A DNA stretch of 64,000 nucleotides from NCBI GenBank assembly GCA_035503715.1, contig DATJTE010000203.1, positions 1 to 64,000 on the forward strand, given 5' to 3'. Made by a program: the position numbers and the translations under genes. A model generated the notes under the pieces. The model did not search any database, was not told the DNA's origin, and was given only the letters and a program-made list of their open reading frames with translations. Positions 16,015-24,406 of the stretch are shown here, one piece after another (within the stretch, counting starts at the first letter, position 1; the number at the start of each line of letters is the position of its first letter). The DNA comes from OAS926 sp035503715. GTDB taxonomy: Bacteria > Pseudomonadota > Alphaproteobacteria > Rhizobiales > Rhizobiaceae.

Positions 16015-16863
16015 TCAGCCGAGCCAGGGCAGGAAGGGCTGCCCCATCAGCGCCTGGACGAACAGGAAGCCTACAAACGCCGTGTAGGCGACCGCGGCCA
16101 GCCGCACCGGCCAGAGGCTGGAACCGCCGAGGAACCAGGCATAGGCGAGGCCGAAGAGCGGGATGACGTGCAGCGTGTGGGTGGCGAAGAAATGCGCGAC
16201 GCGCAGGTCGCCGACATCGCGCGCCCAGCCGAAAAAGAACAGGCCGGCCGGATCGGCAGGCGTGCCGCCGACGAAATGCGTGCCGAATGAACTCAGCGTC
16301 CCCGCGGTGACCAGCGTGAGCGGCAGGACGAGCGCCAGGCCAATCACGACGGATTCCTTCAGCACCGGCGACAGGCCGGTCGCCGGGTTGCGGCCGATGG
16401 AGACGGCGTAGACCGCGCTCACCGAGGTGAGCAGGACCGCGGCGGCGCCCATCAGCGAATAGATGATCATGCCGATCATGGACGTGTTGAAATGCGAAGC
16501 GGTTCCGAGCGCGGCAGCGCCGTTGATCCAGATCAGCTCGGCGACGATCGCCGTCACCACGGCGATCGAAAAGAAGCGATACCGGCGCGAGGCGCGCGTT
16601 GCCTCGGGAAGGAAGCGCGCGAAGAACACCATGGTCAGCAGATAGACCACCAGCGCGAAGTCGAACTTCAGCGGCTTGACCCAGTTATCGACGCCCTCGA
16701 ACACGCGGCTGTCGACGAAAGCGGCGAACAGCGTCGGGATGGCGCTGACCGCGATCACCACGGCAAGGTCGAAGAAGCGCGGCTCATCGGCACGGAAGCG
16801 CGCGAGCGCTTCCGTCTGCAATGATGGCGTGCCGACAGGCGTGGCGAGAACGAGTGCGGTCAT
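16015..16863 (-). CDS. Uncharacterised seven-helix membrane protein
   Basis: I do not recognise a named family. The 282-residue product has about seven hydrophobic segments with short loops. Distinctive stretches are NWVKPLKFDFALVV, ELIWINGAAALGTASHFN, FGTHFVGG and DLRVAHFFATHTLHVIPLFG. The clustered histidines in the last (H-x-x-x-x-H-x-x-H) could be heme or metal ligands, as in small membrane cytochromes; this is speculation. It starts 11 bp after the ABA4-like gene and ends at a terminator, so the two form an operon, apparently under the divergent TetR regulator. ATG at 16863 lies behind AAGGAGATCGTC. The longer open frame to 17316 overlaps the upstream gene and is rejected. Confidence 0.72.
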   Translation of the reverse strand: MTALVLATPVGTPSLQTEALARFRADEPRFFDLAVVIAVSAIPTLFAAFVDSRVFEGVDNWVKPLKFDFALVVYLLTMVFFARFLPEATRASRRYRFFSIAVVTAIVAELIWINGAAALGTASHFNTSMIGMIIYSLMGAAAVLLTSVSAVYAVSIGRNPATGLSPVLKESVVIGLALVLPLTLVTAGTLSSFGTHFVGGTPADPAGLFFFGWARDVGDLRVAHFFATHTLHVIPLFGLAYAWFLGGSSLWPVRLAAVAYTAFVGFLFVQALMGQPFLPWLG

Positions 16864-16874
16864 GACGATCTCCT

Positions 16875-17309
16875 TCAGGCGGCGGCGGTCGTCGCGGTGG
16901 ACAGACGCGCGGCGCGGATTGCGTTGAAAAGCAGATAGCCGGCCGGACCGAACAGGAAGGTCAGCGCCAGGCACGGCACGACGAACCAGAAGCGGATGCC
17001 TTCCTCGCGGGCGGTGCGCGCGATCCAGGCGCCGACGAACAGGTCGAAGGCGAGGTAGTGGATCCAGCCGGCGAGCAGAAGCTCTGGCGTTTCGAAGAGC
17101 AGCGCGACATTGGCGAGCGAATCGAACCCGCCCTGCCCGCTCGACCAGAACGCCATGATGAGCCCGGTGTAGGCGACCCCGAAGAGGAGCGGAATGGCGA
17201 GGCCGGAAACGCGGTCGGCGATCTTCGGGATGAAGGGGCTTGCCAGCAGCACCACCCAACCGACAAGCGCGATCGGGTTGGCAATCTGAAACAGTGAGGC
17301 CGGGTCCAT
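16875..17309 (-). CDS. ABA4-like (DUF4281) membrane protein
   Basis: This 144-residue integral membrane protein has four hydrophobic segments. The pattern matches the ABA4-like family: NPIALVGWVVLLASPF early, then SLANVALLFETPELLLAGWIHYLAFDLFVGAWI and VVPCLALTFLFGPAGYLLF. Plant ABA4 is required for neoxanthin synthesis; bacterial relatives have no established role. ATG at 17309 is preceded by GGAGG at ideal spacing; an upstream in-frame ATG at 17324 overlaps that site. Together with the seven-helix protein it is transcribed away from a TetR gene, with two operator-like repeats in the shared promoter. Confidence 0.8.
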   Translation of the reverse strand: MDPASLFQIANPIALVGWVVLLASPFIPKIADRVSGLAIPLLFGVAYTGLIMAFWSSGQGGFDSLANVALLFETPELLLAGWIHYLAFDLFVGAWIARTAREEGIRFWFVVPCLALTFLFGPAGYLLFNAIRAARLSTATTAAA

Positions 17310-17342
17310 GCAACAATCCTCCAAGCGCTTAACGGCTTAATG

Positions 17343-17380
17343 TCTTTACGGTGTAAAGATCAATTTTTACGATGTCAAGA
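17343..17380. promoter_or_regulatory. Twin TetR operator sites with minus-strand promoter
   Basis: TCTTTACGGTGTAAAGA (17343-17359) is a palindrome with 7-bp arms and a 3-bp centre. TTTTTACGATGTCAAGA (17364-17380) matches it at 14 of 17 positions, exactly 21 bp (two helical turns) further on. On the minus strand a TTGACA (-35) lies inside the second copy and, 17 bp on, a weak TACACC (-10) lies inside the first. A regulator bound to both would shut the membrane-protein operon and could affect its own divergent gene. Confidence 0.7.
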
Positions 17381-17453
17381 TTGCGGCAAGCAGGAGCGAC
17401 TGTTAGAAGGATGGCAGTGCCGGATCATACTGAGTCCGGACCAGGCGATTTGA

Positions 17454-18098
17454 ATGACAAAGACCAGAACGAAGCCCGCCAAGGCCCCTTATCACCACGG
17501 AGACCTGAGGAAGGCGCTGCTCGAGGCTGCGGAACAGGAACTGACCGAAAAGGGTATCGAAGCGTTCAGCCTGCGCGGCGTCGCCAAGCGCGCCGGTGTG
17601 TCGCACGCAGCGCCTGCGCATCATTTCAAGGACACCAGCGCGCTGCTCACCGCGCTCGCCGCACTGGCGGCGGAACGGTTCTACACCGCCATGAAGGATC
17701 GCCAGGCACAGGCCACGCCGGATCCGCACGCGCAGTTCATCGCTTCGGGGCTCGGCTACATCGACTTCGCGCTCGCCAATCCGGGGCTGTTCAAGCTGAT
17801 GTTCGGATCGGAACGTCCGGACTCGGACGACCCCGAACTGGTACGGCATGCCACAAACGGATTCATGGTGCTGGTCAAGGACGTTGCCGACATGACGGCG
17901 CGCAATCCGCTGGAGCACGACGACGGCAGGCTCGATGTGGCGGCCGCGTGGTCGATCGTCCACGGCATCGCCAATCTCTTGGTCGCAGGCCGCGGCTTCG
18001 TGCTGAAGCCGCTGCTCGACCGTGACAGGGACGCGACGCTGGAAAGACTGATCGACCGCGCGACGCCGCCGAGTTTCCGGCAGCGCCAGCGAAAATGA
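17454..18098 (+). CDS. TetR/AcrR-family transcriptional regulator
   Basis: This 214-residue regulator has an N-terminal helix-turn-helix (about residues 13-60: YHHGDLRKALLEAAEQEL, FSLRGVAKRAGVSHAAPAHH with HFKD) typical of TetR proteins and a C-terminal ligand domain resembling the WHG/TetR_C_33 type (FALANPGLFKLMFGSE, AAWSIVHGIANLLVAG). It is divergent from the ABA4-like operon, with two near-identical operator sites in between, so it most likely represses that operon and releases it on binding a hydrophobic ligand. The ligand is unknown. Confidence 0.87.
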   Translation: MTKTRTKPAKAPYHHGDLRKALLEAAEQELTEKGIEAFSLRGVAKRAGVSHAAPAHHFKDTSALLTALAALAAERFYTAMKDRQAQATPDPHAQFIASGLGYIDFALANPGLFKLMFGSERPDSDDPELVRHATNGFMVLVKDVADMTARNPLEHDDGRLDVAAAWSIVHGIANLLVAGRGFVLKPLLDRDRDATLERLIDRATPPSFRQRQRK

Positions 18099-18107
18099 TG
18101 CGGCGCT

Positions 18108-18145
18108 CAGCGCAAAGATGCGCTGGTCAGCGCAGTGCTGCGCTG
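18108..18145. repeat. Tandem pair of identical-stem hairpins between convergent genes
   Basis: CAGCGCA-AAGA-TGCGCTG (18108-18125) and CAGCGCA-GTGC-TGCGCTG (18128-18145) are two hairpins with the same 7-bp stem, 4-base loops and a 2-base gap, repeated at a 20-bp period. They fill almost the whole gap between the TetR stop (18098) and the stop of the convergent DUF533 gene (18147). No T-run follows on either strand. They may act as a two-way transcription barrier or mRNA-end stabiliser. Confidence 0.7.
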
Positions 18146-18146
18146 T

Positions 18147-18905
18147 TCACCACGGTGATTTGGTCGTTGCGCCGACGGACGGCACCGAGGCCGGCGCGCT
18201 GACCGGAACGGTTGCGGCCTTTACTGTCGCCTCGACGTGATCGACAAGCGCATCCGGCAGACCGAGCCGCCCGGCAAGCTGATCGAGATAACCGCGCTCG
18301 GCGCGCGAATCAGGATCGATCGCCAGGCGTGACGCGGTGTAGAGCTCGAGCTTCTGCGCGTCGGTCTTTGCCGCAGCGACGAGCGCGTCGAGATCGACCG
18401 CACGATCCAGCTCTTCCAGCAGGAATTTTTCGGCCTCGGCGCCGATGCCGGACAATGAAAGCTTGTCGGCGATCTTCTTGCGCTCATCCTCGTCGACATG
18501 ACCGTCGGACTTCGCCGCGGCGATCATGGCGCGCACCAGCGACAGCGCGAATTCGGCTTCGCCTTGCGGCGCGTTCGATGGATGGAAGCTCGTGTCAGTC
18601 GGGGGTGGCAGCAGTTGCGGCTCCGCTTGCGCGGCGGCATCGCTCGGCTTGTCGCCATTCTTGTAATTCTGCCAGGCCTTGTAGGCGAGACCGCCGACGG
18701 CAGCGATGCCGCCCAGTTTCAGCGCGGTGCCAGTGACCTGGCGGCCGGCGCCAGTGCCGAGCAGGACCGCGACCAGGGCGCCAGCGGCGAGCGGATTGTC
18801 CTTGGCCATCTGCGTGGCTTTGCCCGCGCCATCGCGGACCGTGGATTCCGTGCCGGGAATTTTCGAGCCGAGCAGGTCGTCGAGCAGCTTTTTCGGATCA
18901 AGCAT
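18147..18905 (-). CDS. DUF533/TerB-domain protein (YebE-like)
   Basis: This 252-residue protein has an N-terminal part with a glycine/alanine-rich hydrophobic stretch (NPLAAGALVAVLLGTGAGR, then GGIAAVGGLAYKAW), a polar proline-rich linker (about 85-110), and a C-terminal helical TerB-like domain. That domain includes ALVRAMIAAAKSDGHVDEDE-type acidic residues (SDGHVDEDER near 133-142) able to bind a metal. DUF533 members such as YebE are inner-membrane-associated and of unknown function, sometimes induced by envelope stress. No operon partner is evident. Confidence 0.82.
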   Translation of the reverse strand: MLDPKKLLDDLLGSKIPGTESTVRDGAGKATQMAKDNPLAAGALVAVLLGTGAGRQVTGTALKLGGIAAVGGLAYKAWQNYKNGDKPSDAAAQAEPQLLPPPTDTSFHPSNAPQGEAEFALSLVRAMIAAAKSDGHVDEDERKKIADKLSLSGIGAEAEKFLLEELDRAVDLDALVAAAKTDAQKLELYTASRLAIDPDSRAERGYLDQLAGRLGLPDALVDHVEATVKAATVPVSAPASVPSVGATTKSPW

Positions 18906-18996
18906 GAAGGTCTCCCATTAAAAGCACCCCTCGCGCCGTGTCCGGCACTCGCGCAGAGGTAGGAGTCCAATCACGGCATTGCAATGACAGGCGGTG

Positions 18997-19920
18997 TTAA
19001 CTGCCGATATGTTTTCTCCCGCGCCGGGACGCCAGTTCGACCTGGCGGTGCCGCTCGGCGTAACGTTCGCGGTCGATATCGCTGCGGCTGTCATGACAGT
19101 AGGCGCAGGAAATCCCCGCACGGTAGAATTTCGACGCGCGATCCTCGACGGTCAGCGGACGACGGCAGGCACGGCAGAGTTCCGCTTCGCCGCGCGCGAG
19201 TCCGTGCGTCACCGCGACGCGCTCGTCGAAGACGAAACACTCGCCCTGCCAACGGCTGTCTTCGGCCGCGACCTCTTCAAGATAACGCAGGATGCCGCCC
19301 TTCAAGTGGAACACCTCTTCGAGCCCGAGCGAACGCGCATAGGCCGTCGCCTTCTCGCAGCGAATGCCGCCGGTACAGAACATCGCCACCTTGCGGCCTT
19401 CGAGGTCCGCGCGATGCTCTTCAAGCCAGGTCGGGAAATCGCTGAAGCTCGTCGTCTTCGGATCGACGGCGTCGCGGAATGTGCCGATCGCGACCTCGTA
19501 GTCGTTGCGCGTGTCGATGACGACGGTATCCGGATCGGCGATCAGCGCATTCCAATCGCGCGCCTCGACATAGGTGCCGACGCTTTCCAGCGGATCGATG
19601 CCGGCGACGCCCATGGTGACGATCTCCTTCTTCAGCCGCACCTTCATGCGGTGGAAGGGCATCGTCTCGGCCGCGCTGTATTTCACCTCAAGGCCGGTGA
19701 GTTCGGGGATGGCGTCGAGATAGCCGACAAGTTCGCGGATCGCCTGTTCGCTGCCGGCTACCGTGCCGTTGATGCCCTCGTCGGCCAAGAGCAGCGTGCC
19801 CTTGATGCCGCGCGCGCAACAAAAGGCGGCGAGCGGTTGTTTCAGCTCGGTAAAACGCGGCAGCCGCGCGAAGCGGTAAAGTGCTGCGACGAGAAACGGT
19901 TGTTGGGGTGATTGGTCCAT
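18997..19920 (-). CDS. trhO: tRNA uridine(34) hydroxylase TrhO (rhodanese-domain, UPF0176)
   Basis: This 307-residue enzyme makes 5-hydroxyuridine at wobble U34 of tRNAs using oxygen. An N-terminal ferredoxin-like region (FLVAALYRFARLPRF, GTLLLADEGINGTVAG) is followed by a rhodanese domain with DTRNDYEVAIGTF and the active-site loop CTGGIRCEK, whose first cysteine is the catalytic residue. A cysteine cluster near the C-terminus (CRACRRPL, then CAYCHDS) looks like a zinc site, as in other alphaproteobacterial members. ATG at 19920 is chosen because the earlier in-frame ATG (20001) runs into the divergent promoter region. Confidence 0.88.
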   Translation of the reverse strand: MDQSPQQPFLVAALYRFARLPRFTELKQPLAAFCCARGIKGTLLLADEGINGTVAGSEQAIRELVGYLDAIPELTGLEVKYSAAETMPFHRMKVRLKKEIVTMGVAGIDPLESVGTYVEARDWNALIADPDTVVIDTRNDYEVAIGTFRDAVDPKTTSFSDFPTWLEEHRADLEGRKVAMFCTGGIRCEKATAYARSLGLEEVFHLKGGILRYLEEVAAEDSRWQGECFVFDERVAVTHGLARGEAELCRACRRPLTVEDRASKFYRAGISCAYCHDSRSDIDRERYAERHRQVELASRRGRKHIGS

Positions 19921-20040
19921 TGGCGAGCGCGTAGCGCCGACATAAGGTCGATTCAAGTCTCCCCCCGCGACACATGCCCGCGTGGACTCCCAGAAGCCCA
20001 TTTGTTAAATCGATTGAAAATCAAGGCGATCTGAAAGCCG

Positions 20041-20682
20041 ATGTCCAAGAAAACCGACAAACTCCTTGCTCTCCTCAACGGCCAGCCGGTCATTCCCGTC
20101 CTCAAAATCGAGCGGGCGAAAGACGCCGTACCGCTGGCGCGCGCGCTCGCCAAGGGAGGCTTGCGCGTCATCGAGATCACTCTGCGCACCAAGGAAGCGC
20201 TGGAGGCGATCGAACGCGCGGCGAAGGAAGTCGAGGAGGCAGTCGTCGGCGCGGGCACGATCCTAAACGCCAAACAGTTCAAGCAGGCGGCCAAGGCCGG
20301 CTCGCAGTTCATCGTCAGCCCCGGCGCGACAAAGGAGCTGTTCAAGGCGAACCGCGATCATGACGTGCCGCTGCTGCCCGGCGCGATCACGCCCAGCGAG
20401 ATGATGGCGGCACTTGAAGCGGACGTCGATTTCCTGAAGTTCTTCCCGGCGGAACAAGCCGGCGGCGCCGCGTTCCTGAAATCGCTCGCCTCGCCGCTTG
20501 CCGGCATACGCTTCTGCCCGACCGGTGGCGTCAGCGCCAAGAATGCCAACGACTATCTCTCGCTGCCCAACGTCGTGTGCGTCGGCGGCTCGTGGGTCGC
20601 GCCGGACGACATGGTCAAGCAAGGCAAATGGACGGAGATCGAAGCGCTGGCGCGCGAGGCGTCGAAGCTCGCGAAAGCGTAG
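20041..20682 (+). CDS. eda: 2-dehydro-3-deoxy-6-phosphogluconate (KDPG) aldolase
   Basis: This 213-residue class I aldolase splits KDPG into pyruvate and glyceraldehyde-3-phosphate in the Entner-Doudoroff pathway. The catalytic glutamate is E45 in VIEITLRT, the Schiff-base lysine is K133 in VDFLKFFPAE, and GAGTILN and CPTGGVSAKN are the usual substrate-phosphate loops. Length matches Eda. It stands alone, with a strong terminator downstream; the other pathway genes are outside the window. Related KDPGal aldolases share these motifs, so a galactonate role is a minor alternative. Confidence 0.9.
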   Translation: MSKKTDKLLALLNGQPVIPVLKIERAKDAVPLARALAKGGLRVIEITLRTKEALEAIERAAKEVEEAVVGAGTILNAKQFKQAAKAGSQFIVSPGATKELFKANRDHDVPLLPGAITPSEMMAALEADVDFLKFFPAEQAGGAAFLKSLASPLAGIRFCPTGGVSAKNANDYLSLPNVVCVGGSWVAPDDMVKQGKWTEIEALAREASKLAKA

Positions 20683-20742
20683 ATTTTGCTCGTGTCTTCG
20701 ACCCGAAACCGCGACACACTTTCGGGAGACACGGCTTTAACG

Positions 20743-20768
20743 AAAACGGCGGCCAAGGCCGCCGTTTT
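20743..20768. terminator. Bidirectional terminator between eda and the DUF882 gene
   Basis: AAAACGGCGGCC (20743-20754) and GGCCGCCGTTTT (20757-20768) form a 12-bp perfect inverted repeat around AA. The T-run on either strand fits termination of both convergent genes. Confidence 0.85.
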
Positions 20769-20789
20769 AAATCTTCGATGCAGATCGGC

Positions 20790-22565
20790 TTAGTTCGTCT
20801 GGAACTTCGCGACCGACAGGAAGGTCACGGCCTTGCCTGTGAACCGGTTGGCGTCAGCCATCTCACCCTGCTGGAAACCGACCGTCAGAACTTCCGCCGG
20901 CGCGGTGGTCACGGCACGCGTGGAGAAGGTCGGAGCGCCGGCCATGCGCTGCATGTTGGCGACAGGCTCGCTGTTCAGCGCCCAGCGCGCTTCGTCAGGC
21001 TGTGCGGCGACCACGATCGCGCGCGGCTCGGGGCGTCTGTCGTTGCGGGTCGCACGCGCACTCTTCACGGTCGTCCTGACGGTGACCGCATCGCCTCTGG
21101 AGGCAAGCGTCGAACGCGGCGAGTCTGCAGCATAGCCGAGCGCGGCAACCTTCTCGCCCGGAATGATCTCCTCGGCGGTTTCCGCGAACGGTCCGGTTTC
21201 AGCCGGCTTCGGCAGCGAGGCCACGACGACGTTGTCGCTCGCGATCTCGTCCGGCAGCGGCGCCGATGCAATCTTGCGAAGCGCTTCCTCGGCGCTATCG
21301 GGGCGAACGGCGGGCATGGGAACGCCGCCAACGGTCTCTTCCTCGACCGCGGCGAGAGCCACCTGTGCGCCCTCGGTCGCCGCCGTGTAGTCAGGCCGGC
21401 GAGTTGGCAGCGGGATACCAAGCGCCACTTCGGTCTCGACCGCAGCACTCTCTTCGACCGGCTTCATCTCGAACGGCAAGGATGCAGGTTCAGCAGCCGC
21501 CATCTCTACCAAGGGCGCTGCCGGCGAGGCTCCAACGTCGACAAGCGGACGCGGTGCGGCGCCTGGCACCGGAATGTTGCGCGCAGGCAGGGCGGCAATG
21601 ATCGCCTCGGGTTCTTCCTCGGCAGGAGCGGACGCGATCTCGACGCGCTGCGCATCCTGAGGAGCAACGACGCGGATCTTCGAATCGTTCGATTTGGGAG
21701 CCGGCTCCGGCGCGGCCGCGGCAACCGCCGTCGCGTCGTTGTTATCCTCTTCCTCGTCGGCGCCACCGCCAAAGAACGCGGCCAGGAAACCCTTGCCGTT
21801 GCGGCCACTGCCGCCAGAACCTTCATCGTCGCTGTAAGCGCGCGCGCTTGCAATCGCGAGGCCACCGCTCTTCTTCCGCGACTCGTATGATGCGACCGCC
21901 TGGTCATAGCCGGGCAGCGGCTTGCCGTCGGATGGCACGTGCAGCGTCTTGCCACTCGGGAACACGGCGACAAGTTCGGAACGGCTCATGCGCGGCCAGT
22001 GGCGTACGCTGCCAACGTCGAGGTGCACGAAGGGCGAGCCCGAACGCGGATAATAACCAACGCCGCCGGCCTGCAGTTTGAGGCCGATGTTGCGCAGCGT
22101 CTTCAACTTCACGCCGGGGATGTAGAAGTCCATCGCCTTGCCGAGCATGTGCTGGCTTTTCTTGGCGACACCCTTCGAGCGGCTGCGCAGCATGCCGTTG
22201 GTGGCCGGCGAACGATAGGCTGAGATGACGTGAATGTAGTCGTTCGATCCGGACTGTTTGTATGCTTCCCAGACGATGTCCAGAAGCCGCGGATCCATCT
22301 TGGTCGGCTCGTTGCGGCGCCAGTCGCGCAGGAACCGATTGACCTTGTTAAGGCCAGACTGATCGTAGCGGCCGTTGCGCTTGAAGGTTATCTCGGCCTT
22401 TTCGCGCGTGTGGACGAAGTAGAGTTTCAGGGTACGGGTTTCGGCATTCGCGAGCGGCGCCGAAAGAAGAAAGAAGCTCACGGCCAGCATGACCGCAGCG
22501 AAGGCTCTCTGCCAGACGGCCGCAGCATAGGCGCGCCCGCCTTTGTGTCGCTCGAATGTGATCAA
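20790..22565 (-). CDS. DUF882 (peptidase M15-like, MepK/YcbK-type) murein hydrolase with long C-terminal tail
   Basis: This 591-residue exported protein has a hydrophobic segment (AAVMLAVSFFLLSAPLANA) as signal peptide, then a DUF882 domain (about residues 45-210) with YRSPATNGMLRSRSKG, SQHMLGKAMDFYIPG and FVHLDVGSVRHW. These supply the H-x6-D and H-x-D zinc ligands of M15-type endopeptidases; E. coli MepK cleaves 3-3 cross-links. The remaining 370 residues are alanine-, proline- and glutamate-rich and probably disordered. The frame opens with TTG at 22565 (AAGG upstream); ATG at 22490 would shorten the signal. It may act in cell-wall remodelling. Confidence 0.8.
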   Translation of the reverse strand: MITFERHKGGRAYAAAVWQRAFAAVMLAVSFFLLSAPLANAETRTLKLYFVHTREKAEITFKRNGRYDQSGLNKVNRFLRDWRRNEPTKMDPRLLDIVWEAYKQSGSNDYIHVISAYRSPATNGMLRSRSKGVAKKSQHMLGKAMDFYIPGVKLKTLRNIGLKLQAGGVGYYPRSGSPFVHLDVGSVRHWPRMSRSELVAVFPSGKTLHVPSDGKPLPGYDQAVASYESRKKSGGLAIASARAYSDDEGSGGSGRNGKGFLAAFFGGGADEEEDNNDATAVAAAAPEPAPKSNDSKIRVVAPQDAQRVEIASAPAEEEPEAIIAALPARNIPVPGAAPRPLVDVGASPAAPLVEMAAAEPASLPFEMKPVEESAAVETEVALGIPLPTRRPDYTAATEGAQVALAAVEEETVGGVPMPAVRPDSAEEALRKIASAPLPDEIASDNVVVASLPKPAETGPFAETAEEIIPGEKVAALGYAADSPRSTLASRGDAVTVRTTVKSARATRNDRRPEPRAIVVAAQPDEARWALNSEPVANMQRMAGAPTFSTRAVTTAPAEVLTVGFQQGEMADANRFTGKAVTFLSVAKFQTN

Positions 22566-22765
22566 ATCAATAGGCCTTACGCACTGCCGAATTGTCCCCG
22601 GATTCGACGTCCGGACGAGATAGGGTCAAGTCCGACTATCGACACTAATGGTTAATCGCCACTTATTGAAGCGAAATGCGGTAACACCGTGGCGAGTTCT
22701 TGTCCAAAAATCCGCCCTTGGAAAGAGGGTAAACCGCCCGTTGCCGCGGAAATCCGGAGCAAAGG

Positions 22766-24265
22766 TTAAGACGCGGGGGCGTCCTGGCCGGGACCGGCCT
22801 CGATGCCATATTCTTTCAACTTCCGGTAGAGTGTGGAACGCCCGATCCCCAGCCGCCGCGCCACTTCGCTCATTTGCCCGTCGTAGTGGGCGATTGCGAG
22901 CTTGATCATCTCAACCTCGAGATCGGCCAGCGATCGCACGTTTCCGCGGTCGTCCAATGCCTTCAGCAGGCCGAAATGACCGCCGGGCGGCACCGGGTCG
23001 GGCTGTGCCGGCACGCGGATTGGAACGACCGGTTTTTCGGATTTTGCAGCGCCGACCGATTCGACCGTCTGGATGGAAATGCCTTCGACCTGGGCGCGAA
23101 TCTGCGGGAAATCGTCAGCGACCAGCGTATCGCCTTCGCACAGGACGGAGGCGCGGAAGACGGCATTTTCCAACTGCCGGACATTGCCCGGCCAGTCATA
23201 GGCCTGGAGCATGGCGACCGCCGACGGCGCGACGGCGCGCACCTTCGATTTCTGCGGCACGATGCGCGCCATGAAATGATCGACGAGGTAGGGAATATCC
23301 TCGCGCCGGTCTCGCAGCGGCGGCACGAAGATCGGGAACACGTTGAGGCGGTAGAACAGATCCTCGCGGAACTTGCCGTCACGCACACGCTGCAACAGGT
23401 CACGGTGGGTGGCTGAGATCAGGCGGATATCGACCTTGATCGTCGAGCGCGCGCCGACCGGATCGACCTCGCCATCCTGCACCGCGCGCAGGAGCTTCAC
23501 CTGCACGTCGAGCGGCAGGTCGCCGATCTCGTCCAGGAACAGCGTGCCGCCATGCGCTTCGACAAACTTGCCGGTATGCTTTTCGGTGGCGCCGGTGAAC
23601 GACCCCTTCTCGTGACCGAACAGGATGCTTTCGACGAGATTGTCGGGGATCGCACCGCAATTGACGGTGACGAACGATTTGGAACGGCGCTCGCCGGAAC
23701 CCTGAATGGCGCGGGCGACAAGCTCCTTGCCGACACCCGACTCGCCCTCGATCAGGATCGGGATGTTCGACGCGGCAGCCTTCTGGCCAAGCCGCACGAC
23801 ACGTTCCATCGCCGCACTTTGGGTGATCAGATCCTTGAAGGTGAGTGTGCCGGCAGCACTTTTCCGGCCGCGGCGGGGTGCTTCCTCCATCGCGCCGACC
23901 TTGAGCGCATTGGCGATCGCCACATTGATCTTTTCCGGCGATGCCGGCTTCACCAGGAAATCGAAGGCGCCCGCCCGCATGGCGGTGACCACGGTATCGA
24001 TGCCGCCCTGTGCCGTCTGCACGACGACGGGAATATCGATGCCGCGCTCGCCCATCTGGCGCAGCACGCCGAGGCCGTCGAGGCCGGGCATGGCAAGGTC
24101 AAGGACGATGACCGAAACGTCGCCGCCACGCGGCCCCTCAAGCACGCCAAGTGCGGCCTCGCCGCCATCGGCAACGAGGGTTTCGTGGCCCGACTTCGAT
24201 ACGGCGGCGTCGAGAAGGCGACGCTGCACGGGATCGTCGTCGACAAGAAGGATCGGTCCGGCCAT
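22766..24265 (-). CDS. Sigma-54-dependent response regulator, NtrC family
   Basis: This 499-residue regulator has a receiver domain (residues 3-120) with phospho-acceptor D56 in VIVLDLAMPG and K in FLVKPAS. The AAA+ domain (about 145-375) has Walker A GESGVGKE, the sigma-54 contact loop GSFTGATEKH (a GSFTGA form of GAFTGA), Walker B GGTLFLDEIGDLP and DWPGNVRQLENAV. A C-terminal Fis-type helix-turn-helix (VARRLGIGRSTLYRKLKEYG) follows. It therefore activates RpoN promoters when phosphorylated. No histidine kinase is adjacent. The domain order resembles an orphan regulator common in Rhizobiales, but I cannot name the regulon. Confidence 0.9.
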   Translation of the reverse strand: MAGPILLVDDDPVQRRLLDAAVSKSGHETLVADGGEAALGVLEGPRGGDVSVIVLDLAMPGLDGLGVLRQMGERGIDIPVVVQTAQGGIDTVVTAMRAGAFDFLVKPASPEKINVAIANALKVGAMEEAPRRGRKSAAGTLTFKDLITQSAAMERVVRLGQKAAASNIPILIEGESGVGKELVARAIQGSGERRSKSFVTVNCGAIPDNLVESILFGHEKGSFTGATEKHTGKFVEAHGGTLFLDEIGDLPLDVQVKLLRAVQDGEVDPVGARSTIKVDIRLISATHRDLLQRVRDGKFREDLFYRLNVFPIFVPPLRDRREDIPYLVDHFMARIVPQKSKVRAVAPSAVAMLQAYDWPGNVRQLENAVFRASVLCEGDTLVADDFPQIRAQVEGISIQTVESVGAAKSEKPVVPIRVPAQPDPVPPGGHFGLLKALDDRGNVRSLADLEVEMIKLAIAHYDGQMSEVARRLGIGRSTLYRKLKEYGIEAGPGQDAPAS

Positions 24266-24406
24266 GGCTCCTGGCGAAAAATTGCGGCGTTGATGGGCGC
24301 GATCTGGACCATCCTGGCACAGGGTTCTAAATAAGCTCTCAAGAAAGCCGGTGAAAGAAAGCCCACTCCGGTTAACTTTTCCTCAGCCATCTCGAAGGTG
24401 ACCCGG

